From assembly GCA_002293605.1 (NCBI GenBank), contig DBDO01000185.1, forward strand, positions 12,101 to 17,521: a DNA stretch of 5,421 nucleotides, written 5' to 3'. The notes beneath the pieces were generated by a model. The model made no database searches. It was not told the DNA's origin and worked only from the letters and a program-made list of their open reading frames with translations. This DNA is from Desulfovibrionaceae bacterium UBA930. Its GTDB lineage: Bacteria > Desulfobacterota > Desulfovibrionia > Desulfovibrionales > Desulfovibrionaceae. Positions 1 through 4,144 of this stretch are shown in pieces. The translations under genes and the position numbers were made by a program. Within the stretch, counting starts at the first letter, position 1. Each line of letters starts with the position of its first letter.

Positions 1-769
1 CGACAGGCTCGACCGGCTGATCAAGCGGAGGCTCAGTAGGCTCCGCCGGAGTATCCGCTGGAGGTTCAGGCGACTCTGTCGGAGGGGCATCAGGTTCCAC
101 AGGCGGTTCAGCAGGCGGTACGAAGGTCTCTGCCGGGTTCTCCACAGGCGGTTCAAGCCGGGGTTCCGCAGGGTCTGCCTCTCCCCCTTCTGCCGCCGTA
201 GGAGCGGCTGTTGTCAGGCCACCTGTTTCCGACTCCGCAGATGCGGGGGAAGACGCTGCGGCAAGGCGAACTCCCGTCCCTGCCTGTATGGAGTAGTTGG
301 CAACCTGAGGGCTTTGCTCCACAGGTGAAGATTCGGCAGCGCGGCCCCAGTAGGAAGTATCCAGAGAATTCAGGCGCTCAAGGCCGCCGAGCAGATCGCC
401 GCCGCTGTCGTCATAGCTTGAGCCGCCGCTCGCAGGCGCGCCAGCCGCAGGCCCGGCTGCGGTGGACAGGTCAAGGTTGGTGAAAATAGCGGCGGCTTCA
501 ACAACCGAGCCATCTGCCAGGGTCAAAGTGGGCAGGCTGCTGTCCCCCACCACAAAAAAGTTTTCGATAACAACAATGCCGCCGTTATCCTGGGTGATGA
601 CGAGGTCGTTGCTCCCTTCCGGGCGGGAAAATTCCGCTGCGGCAGGGTCAATGCCCTCAAACTTCAGGCTTCCCCCCGGAATGGACTGAACAGTTAGCCG
701 TTGTCCGGCTTCTGCCCCGCGTACAAGAACAATATTTTGCCCGGAAGCGGCGTTGGCTTCAGCGCTCAT
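1..769 (-). CDS. N-terminus of a LapA/BapA-type secreted adhesin (partial, runs off the window)
   Basis: The visible 256 residues fit the start of a giant type I-secreted biofilm adhesin of the LapA class. Residues 1-100 form a compact, non-cleaved N-terminal module with no Sec signal (strand-like stretches such as IVLVRG, DLVITQ, GGIVVIENFF, TLTLADGS), as expected of a retention module that plugs the outer-membrane TolC-like pore. Residues 103-110 read TAAGPAAG, a di-alanine motif of the kind cut by LapG-family periplasmic proteases. A Gly/Ser/Asp stretch ending in a Tyr-Trp pair (140-141) follows, then from about residue 195 a Pro/Glu linker. The repeats and C-terminal secretion signal expected of the family would lie beyond base 1. 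I chose the ATG at 769 because AAGGAGG lies 8 nt upstream; in-frame ATGs at 799 and 811 are alternatives that add 10 or 14 residues. The family call comes from motif order and composition, not a database match. A purely structural Pro-rich surface protein is the main alternative. Confidence 0.72.
   Translation of the reverse strand, partial: MSAEANAASGQNIVLVRGAEAGQRLTVQSIPGGSLKFEGIDPAAAEFSRPEGSNDLVITQDNGGIVVIENFFVVGDSSLPTLTLADGSVVEAAAIFTNLDLSTAAGPAAGAPASGGSSYDDSGGDLLGGLERLNSLDTSYWGRAAESSPVEQSPQVANYSIQAGTGVRLAAASSPASAESETGGLTTAAPTAAEGGEADPAEPRLEPPVENPAETFVPPAEPPVEPDAPPTESPEPPADTPAEPTEPPLDQPVEPV
96..155. repeat. Short direct repeat in the Pro/Glu linker of the adhesin
   Basis: A 15-nt word (TCCACAGGCGGTTCA on the plus strand) occurs at 96-110 and again at 141-155. 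Both copies encode the same Glu-Pro-Pro-Val-Glu block of the linker, in the same frame 45 nt (15 codons) apart. This suggests the linker grew by small in-frame duplications. Confidence 0.6.
440..463 (-). other. Tandem di-alanine protease motif (LapG-type cleavage site) in the adhesin
   Basis: These codons encode Thr-Ala-Ala-Gly followed directly by Pro-Ala-Ala-Gly (residues 103-110 from the 769 start). LapG-family proteases cut LapA-like adhesins between the two alanines of a TAAG-type motif near residue 108, so type and position both match. Two motifs in a row are visible. Which is cut, or whether either is, is inference. Confidence 0.6.
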
Positions 770-777
770 ACCAGCCC

Positions 778-784
778 CCTCCTT
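778..784 (-). promoter_or_regulatory. Ribosome binding site that decides the adhesin start
   Basis: AAGGAGG on the minus strand, 8 nt before the ATG at 769, is a near-perfect Shine-Dalgarno sequence and the best in the region. It lies inside the reading frame if the ATGs at 799 or 811 are used. The 799 ATG has only a weaker GAGG upstream. Confidence 0.7.
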
Positions 785-821
785 TAATGTAGCACTCATG
801 GTAGTCCTCATTCATAAATAA

Positions 822-1059
822 TATGCTTCGCATAGCAGCTTTGGCCGGTATGCGGGCTTGCTGAGAAGCCCCGAATATTGCCGACAATGCGGATAGCCCA
901 GCGCAGACTTCGTCTGAGCAAGCGTTCAGGCAAAGCCGTGGGATGGACGCCGAAAGGCGGTGCTGTGATGGGTATGTTCCTCAGGAGCGAGGCAAGGCCG
1001 TGTGCGGACGATTGCCAGGAATATCAGCGAGATCCCCCAAAAAAAGCGAAATATTCGGG
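822..1059 (-). promoter_or_regulatory. Structured untranslated leader of the adhesin mRNA (candidate cis-regulatory RNA)
   Basis: No convincing gene is seen here, but inverted repeats are dense. The outermost is a 10-bp perfect pair, CCCGAATATT (870-879) with AATATTCGGG (1050-1059). Inside lie ATTG/CAAT (878-889), CAGAC/GTCTG with a three-base loop (904-916), CGCC/GGCG with a four-base loop (948-959), and GGCAA/TTGCC (991-1016) enclosing CCG/CGG. Just outside are GGGCTT/AAGCCC (854-871), sharing two bases with the 10-bp arm so that both cannot be fully paired, and TATGC/GCATA (822-834). If transcription starts near 1061, the 10-bp stem sits at the 5' end of the adhesin RNA. It matches no riboswitch class I know; the order of conserved blocks does not fit the c-di-GMP classes. 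A plus-strand RNA or a small mobile-element relic are alternatives. Confidence 0.3.
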
Positions 1060-1067
1060 TATAGTGG

Positions 1068-1095
1068 ATAATAGCGTTATTTTTATAAAGCGCAA
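1068..1095 (-). promoter_or_regulatory. Candidate sigma70-type promoter of the adhesin
   Basis: On the minus strand, TTGCGC (bases 1095-1090) lies 16 nt before TATTAT (bases 1073-1068), a 5/6 match to the -10 consensus with a weaker -35. It sits in the only AT-rich island of the region. Arms AATAGC (1070-1075) and GCTATT (1096-1101) form an inverted repeat that frames the element and could be an operator. Transcription would start near 1061, about 290 nt before the adhesin ATG. Found by eye only. Confidence 0.4.
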
Positions 1096-1157
1096 GCTAT
1101 TTTTTGTTTTCGTAAAGCGAATTTTTCTCCGGAGTGAATCAGCAGCCAGAGCCAGGG

Positions 1158-1184
1158 TTTACAAAAGTCAGGCTCTGATATACA
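1158..1184 (+). promoter_or_regulatory. Candidate promoter of the 35-residue protein gene
   Basis: TTTACA (1158-1163) and TATACA (1179-1184) resemble -35 and -10 boxes, with a spacer of 15 nt that is shorter than ideal. Transcription would start near 1191 and give a leader of about 28 nt before the ATG at 1219. It is placed sensibly, but the spacing keeps confidence low. Confidence 0.35.
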
Positions 1185-1218
1185 AAGCCCGCACAAAAAA
1201 AGACCCAAGGAGTCCCTC

Positions 1219-1326
1219 ATGGCACATAAGAAAATTGAGCGTCAAAAGGAATTGCAGCGCAGACGCAAGCGCCGGGCGGAGCGCCTGAAGCAGCGTGTTC
1301 GCGAAGCCAAGGCCGCCAAGGCTTAG
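1219..1326 (+). CDS. Very short, highly basic 35-residue protein of unknown function
   Basis: The ORF runs from ATG to TAG with AAGGAG (1207-1212) 6 nt upstream, an ideal ribosome binding site. The product has 16 Lys/Arg against 4 Glu in 35 residues, no Cys or aromatic residues, and an Arg-rich core at residues 14-19 (RRRKRR). Its spacing of Leu, Ala and charged residues suggests one continuous amphipathic alpha helix. It ends in an Ala/Lys-rich tail. Such composition suits binding to RNA, the ribosome or DNA, but I do not recognise a named family, and it is not ribosomal protein THX. It stands alone, divergent from the adhesin and 363 nt upstream of fmdB. The case for a real gene rests on the ribosome binding site, the candidate promoter and a clean stop. 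Confidence 0.7.
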   Translation: MAHKKIERQKELQRRRKRRAERLKQRVREAKAAKA

Positions 1327-1470
1327 GGGCTGTTCCTCAAAAGTTTTTGGGGAGTCGGTCTTTCGCCCCTTTGGCAAGCCCTGATTCCCTAGGCCGCAAT
1401 CCGAAAGCATTTCAGCATGCAAGGGCCGGGCAGCCGTCCTGTTCGGCGTTCCGCGCTATTGCGCTGTTGA

Positions 1471-1536
1471 CGCGCGCCCTGTTCCCGAGTAGATCTCGGG
1501 GGTACTTGCTGTATTCCCCTTGTCTCTGGGCGCGCG
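1471..1536 (+). ncRNA. Candidate small structured RNA core (nested hairpin)
   Basis: A perfect 9-bp GC stem, CGCGCGCCC (1471-1479) with GGGCGCGCG (1528-1536), closes a loop that holds a second perfect 6-bp hairpin, CCCGAG (1484-1489) with CTCGGG (1495-1500). An open, unpaired-looking segment follows on the 3' side. A long rod with an internal bubble recalls 6S RNA in outline, but I do not find its longer closing stem and the named resemblance is weak. A TTGACG -35-like box overlaps the left arm (1467-1472), so the dyad could instead be a DNA regulatory site. Strand is assumed. Confidence 0.25.
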
Positions 1537-1593
1537 GAGCATTATCTGTTTGCCGGACCTTCCGTTTCCGCCTCAAGGCCGGAGTTCTCTTTG

Positions 1594-1622
1594 CCGCATC
1601 TTGCGCGCAAGAGCGAATGCGG
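1594..1622. repeat. 14-bp perfect palindrome nested inside a second inverted repeat
   Basis: TCTTGCGCGCAAGA (1599-1612) is a perfect palindrome about 80 bp upstream of the fmdB start. Around it, CCGCAT (1594-1599) pairs with ATGCGG (1617-1622). As DNA it is a plausible dimeric-repressor site; as RNA it forms a compact two-part hairpin. Confidence 0.5.
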
Positions 1623-1642
1623 GCGGCACATACAGCATAGAC

Positions 1643-1677
1643 AGAGCGCCGGAAGCTCTCTTTTCGGCGCAGCTTCC
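1643..1677 (+). promoter_or_regulatory. Mutually exclusive hairpins directly before the fmdB ribosome binding site
   Basis: Three pairings compete for the same bases: AGAGC/GCTCT (1643-1647 with 1655-1659), GCGCCG/CGGCGC (1646-1651 with 1665-1670) and GGAAGCT/AGCTTCC (1651-1657 with 1671-1677). The last ends at the base before AAGGAGAGG, the fmdB ribosome binding site (1678-1686). The second and third interleave in pseudoknot order, but with no crossing loops they are more likely alternatives than simultaneous. Confidence 0.4.
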
Positions 1678-1689
1678 AAGGAGAGGCCG

Positions 1690-1971
1690 ATGCCGATTTA
1701 TGAATACCGCTGCAGTGAATGCCAGCAGCTTTTTGAAGAATGGTGCAAGCATGTGGAAGAAGGCGATGCGCCTCACGCCTGCCCGATCTGTAAAGGACGG
1801 GCGCACAGAATCATGTCCAATACCAGTTTTGCCCTCAAAGGCGGCGGCTGGTATGTAACGGAGTATGGTTCCCGGCGTAAGGAGGAAAAGGGCGGCGGCT
1901 CTGCGGAATCCGCCCCTGCAGCCCCGTCCTGCACTGAGGCCCCGAAAGCGGCCTCCTGCACCTCTGCTTGA
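1690..1971 (+). CDS. FmdB-family zinc-ribbon protein
   Basis: A 93-residue protein that opens with MPIYEYRC, the hallmark of the FmdB/CxxC_CxxC_SSSS family. Two Cys pairs, C8-x-x-C11 and C31-x-x-C34, make one zinc ribbon of about 40 residues, followed by the conserved F-x-LKGGGWY element (47-55). The rest is a low-complexity Gly/Ser/Ala/Pro tail with two further cysteines, C81 and C90. The family is named after a putative regulator of formamidase in Methylophilus; its biochemical role is not settled, so no function beyond zinc binding is claimed. The start is fixed by the family N-terminus and by AAGGAG (1678-1683), 6 nt upstream; an in-frame ATG at 1591 would add 33 unlikely residues. It seems to be a single-gene unit, with its own structured leader and a terminator 13 nt past the stop. 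Confidence 0.9.
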   Translation: MPIYEYRCSECQQLFEEWCKHVEEGDAPHACPICKGRAHRIMSNTSFALKGGGWYVTEYGSRRKEEKGGGSAESAPAAPSCTEAPKAASCTSA

Positions 1972-1983
1972 TAACTGTCCGCA

Positions 1984-2014
1984 CGGCCCTGTCAGGGCCG
2001 CGCCGGGCTTTTTT
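1984..2014 (+). terminator. Rho-independent terminator of fmdB
   Basis: CGGCCCT (1984-1990) and AGGGCCG (1994-2000) form a perfect 7-bp GC-rich stem with a three-base loop, extendable by a G-C and a C-G pair past one mismatch (1981-2003). Six Ts follow at 2009-2014. The T-run is 5 nt past the extended stem, slightly further than usual; GCCC (1986-1989) with GGGC (2005-2008) is an alternative pairing that abuts it. Confidence 0.7.
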
Positions 2015-2018
2015 CCGC

Positions 2019-2059
2019 GCGGGGCGTTCCGGCTGTAAAGGCGCGAAGGAACGCCCCGC
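2019..2059. repeat. 12-bp perfect inverted repeat after the fmdB terminator
   Basis: GCGGGGCGTTCC (2019-2030) pairs perfectly with GGAACGCCCCGC (2048-2059) around a 17-nt loop. Only a broken T-run (CTTTATT) follows on the plus strand and none on the minus strand, so it is not a textbook terminator. It may back up the terminator before it, protect an mRNA 3' end, or be part of the purB leader. Confidence 0.6.
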
Positions 2060-2072
2060 CGTCTGCTTTATT

Positions 2073-2208
2073 CGGATATCCCTACGCCTCGCTCTGCCTG
2101 GCGTGCGGGGGGCGGCGCTATCCGGGGCTTGACCTCGCCCAGCCTTTCGAAATGTGAAACACTGCAGCGCACCCTGCGCCATACACCTTGTAACCTTCAT
2201 GCCCGCCT
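2073..2208 (+). promoter_or_regulatory. purB upstream region: paired element, weak promoter, no clear ribosome binding site
   Basis: CGGATA (2073-2078) pairs with TATCCG (2119-2124), enclosing ACGCC (2084-2088) with GGCGT (2100-2104). TTGACC (2129-2134) is a 5/6 match to a -35 box, but only a poor -10 (around 2152-2158, ATGTGAA) follows. The 30 nt before the purB ATG hold no GGAG-like sequence. An out-of-frame ATG at 2199 opens a 27-codon frame that overlaps the first 70 or so bases of purB. Confidence 0.35.
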
Positions 2209-3504
2209 ATGATAGAACGTTACACCCGTCCGGCAATGGGCGCGCTCTGGACCTTGCGCCGCCGTCTGGAAACCTGGCTTGAAGTGGAGCTTGCTGTCTG
2301 CGAAGCCTGGACGCGCCTCGGCGTGATTGACGCCCAAAGCATGGACGAAATCCGCCGCAAGGCTGATTTCGACCTTGAGCGCGTGCTGGAAATAGAAGAG
2401 CAGACCCGGCATGATGTTATAGCCTTTCTCACGGCAGTGGAGGAAAAGGTCGGGCCTGCGGCCCGCTTTATCCACCTGGGCTGCACCTCATCGGATATCG
2501 TGGACACGGCCAACGCCCTGCTGCTGACCCGGGCCGGGGGCATGATTCTGGAAGGCTTTGATGCCCTGCTGGCCACGCTGAAAAAAAAGGCCCTGGAACA
2601 CAAGGGTCGTCTATGCATGGGCAGAACACACGGCGTGCATGCCGAGCCTACCAGTTTCGGGCTTAAGCTGGCCGGATTCTATGCCGAATTTCTTCGCCAC
2701 CGGGAGCGTTTCGCCCTTGCGGTGGAAGGCGTGCGCGTAGGCAAAATCTCCGGGGCCGTGGGAACCTACACGGCGCTTACTCCCGAACTTGAAAGCGCCT
2801 CTCTTGCCCTGCTTGGGCTTGCTGTGGATCCGGTTTCCACCCAGATTATCCAGCGGGATCGCTACGCCGCCTACTTCACCGCCCTGGCCGTGGCCGCCGG
2901 AGGAGTGGAGCGTTTATGCGTGGAACTTCGGCACCTGCAGCGCACCGAGGTGCTGGAAGTGGAGGAGGGCTTCGCCAAAGGGCAGAAGGGCTCTTCGGCC
3001 ATGCCGCATAAAAAAAATCCCATTTCCGCCGAAAATATGAGCGGTCTGGCCCGGCTGCTGCGCGGCAACGCCCTGGCTGCCCTGGAAAACATGGCCTTGT
3101 GGCATGAGCGGGACATCAGCCATTCCTCGGTGGAACGGGTGATCATGCCCGATTCCACCATCCTCATGGATTACATGCTGGCCCGCCTGAATGGCCTTTT
3201 GGCCGATTTGCGCGTCATTCCCGAAAATATGGACCGCAACCTGATGGCCTCATACGGGCTCTTCTTTTCCCAGCGGGTGCTCCTGGCCCTGGTGGAAGAG
3301 GCGGGCATGCCCCGGCAGGCCGCCTATGAACGGGTGCAGACCCTGGCCATGCAAAGCTGGACCGAAAAACGCCCCTTTCCCGATCTGGTCCGGCAGGACG
3401 CCTTCATGCAGGAGCGCCTCGGCCAGGAGCGTCTGAACACAATTTTCGACCCGGCCGCTTTCCTGCGTTACGAAGATGCGATTTTTGAACGGGTATTTGG
3501 ATAA
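2209..3504 (+). CDS. purB: Adenylosuccinate lyase
   Basis: This cytosolic enzyme of the fumarase/aspartase superfamily releases fumarate twice in purine synthesis: from SAICAR to give AICAR, and from adenylosuccinate to give AMP. The 431-residue length and the start MIERYTRP are those of the short bacterial PurB type. Visible active-site parts are H68 (TRHDVIAF), the GCTSSD block (91-96), T140-H141 in GRTHGVHAEPTSFG, and the superfamily signature GSSAMPHKKNP (261-271), whose loop serine acts as catalytic base. H68 and H141 fall at the numbering used for Bacillus subtilis PurB. The start is fixed by homology although no Shine-Dalgarno sequence precedes it. Two runs of eight A lie in the gene, one inside the signature loop codons. 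pyrE follows after 14 nt, so the two form an operon. Confidence 0.97.
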   Translation: MIERYTRPAMGALWTLRRRLETWLEVELAVCEAWTRLGVIDAQSMDEIRRKADFDLERVLEIEEQTRHDVIAFLTAVEEKVGPAARFIHLGCTSSDIVDTANALLLTRAGGMILEGFDALLATLKKKALEHKGRLCMGRTHGVHAEPTSFGLKLAGFYAEFLRHRERFALAVEGVRVGKISGAVGTYTALTPELESASLALLGLAVDPVSTQIIQRDRYAAYFTALAVAAGGVERLCVELRHLQRTEVLEVEEGFAKGQKGSSAMPHKKNPISAENMSGLARLLRGNALAALENMALWHERDISHSSVERVIMPDSTILMDYMLARLNGLLADLRVIPENMDRNLMASYGLFFSQRVLLALVEEAGMPRQAAYERVQTLAMQSWTEKRPFPDLVRQDAFMQERLGQERLNTIFDPAAFLRYEDAIFERVFG

Positions 3505-3518
3505 AGAAGGACTATTGC

Positions 3519-4106
3519 ATGAACGACCTGCACGATATCGAGTTGGTGAAGGCCCGCCTTGCCGCTCTGCTCTATGAAAAATCCTATATGGAAGGGGACT
3601 TTACCCTTTCTTCCGGGCGCAAAAGCGATTACTACTTTGACTGCCGCCAAAGCTCGCTCGACCCGGCCGGGGCCTGGATGATAGGAAGCCTTTTTCTGCA
3701 TATGCTCAAAGGCCTGGACGCCAAAGCCGTGGCAGGCATGACCCTGGGCGCGGACCCTCTGGTCACCGCCACTTCCCTTCTGGCCTACCGCGAGGGCATC
3801 CGCCTCCCTGCGCTGATTGTGCGCAAAGAGCCCAAAGGTCACGGCGCGGGCAGGCAGATTGAAGGTCTGGCCAATGTGCAGAAGGGTGACGCCGTAGTGC
3901 TGCTCGAAGATGTTGTCAGCACGGGCGGTTCCGTGCTAAAAGCCTGCAAGGCCGTAGAAGAGGCGGGGCTCAAGGTGCTTTCCGTTTTTTGCATTCTGGA
4001 CCGGGAAGAACCGGGGGGAGCCGAGGCTTTCGCCCAATCCGGCCATAGTCTGCGCGCCATATTTACACGCCCGGAACTGGTGCGTCTGGCCCGGGCCGGG
4101 CTTTAA
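3519..4106 (+). CDS. pyrE: Orotate phosphoribosyltransferase
   Basis: It joins orotate and PRPP to give orotidine 5'-monophosphate and pyrophosphate, the fifth step of pyrimidine synthesis. It is a cytosolic, Mg-dependent type I phosphoribosyltransferase that works as a dimer. At 195 residues it is of usual length. The TLSSGRKSDYYFD block (29-41) is the family's N-terminal substrate motif. RKEPKGHGAG (102-111) is the mobile catalytic loop, with R102, K103, K106 and H108 matching R99, K100, K103 and H105 of the Salmonella enzyme. VVLLEDVVSTGGS (126-138) is the PRPP-binding motif with the acidic pair E130-D131. AAGGA (3507-3511), 7 nt before the ATG, is a good ribosome binding site. Expression is presumably coupled to purB upstream; no attenuator or PyrR-type site is visible in the 14-nt gap. 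Confidence 0.96.
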   Translation: MNDLHDIELVKARLAALLYEKSYMEGDFTLSSGRKSDYYFDCRQSSLDPAGAWMIGSLFLHMLKGLDAKAVAGMTLGADPLVTATSLLAYREGIRLPALIVRKEPKGHGAGRQIEGLANVQKGDAVVLLEDVVSTGGSVLKACKAVEEAGLKVLSVFCILDREEPGGAEAFAQSGHSLRAIFTRPELVRLARAGL

Positions 4107-4144
4107 GTTTTCCCAAGCAAACCCTTCAGCGCAACCCTAAGGCC

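Larger units (their letters stand above)
1327..1689. other. Gene-poor interval of 363 bases rich in hairpins
   Basis: ORFs exist on both strands but none has a ribosome binding site or a recognisable product. From left to right I see: TCCTCAAA paired with TTTGGGGA (1334-1353, one G-T pair), perhaps a weak terminator of the short gene although no T-run follows; GCCG/CGGC (1433-1447); a large 9-bp stem (1471-1536); CCGGACCTT paired with AAGGCCGG, with one bulged A (1553-1582); a palindrome (1599-1612); and overlapping hairpins just before the fmdB ribosome binding site. TTGTCT (1520-1525), 17 nt, TATCTG (1543-1548) is a weak promoter-like pair that could serve fmdB. Confidence 0.5.

Noticed and set aside
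211..689. Two plus-strand frames opposite the adhesin start
   Set aside because: They have Arg/Pro-rich antisense composition, while the minus-strand frame has a coherent domain order and a strong ribosome binding site.
900..1000. c-di-GMP riboswitch (GEMM) upstream of the adhesin
   Set aside because: CAAAGCC and a GACGCC-GAAA-GGCG hairpin resemble conserved blocks but lie on the plus strand, away from the adhesin direction, and in the wrong order. The GGGCAAACC block is missing.
878..1288. A 136-codon plus-strand frame across the divergent intergenic region
   Set aside because: It crosses the AT-rich promoter island and overlaps the 35-residue gene in another frame, has no ribosome binding site and no recognisable product.
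1600..1640. Sigma54 promoter before fmdB
   Set aside because: The GG and GC elements in GGCACATACAGC are 8 bases apart rather than the required 10.
1347..1858. Overlapping plus- and minus-strand frames in the 1327-1689 interval
   Set aside because: They overlap each other and the fmdB start, lack ribosome binding sites and have atypical composition. The hairpins are the better signal here.
2209..3167. Minus- and plus-frame ORFs inside purB
   Set aside because: They are shadows of a gene whose catalytic motifs and full length are clear in the chosen frame.
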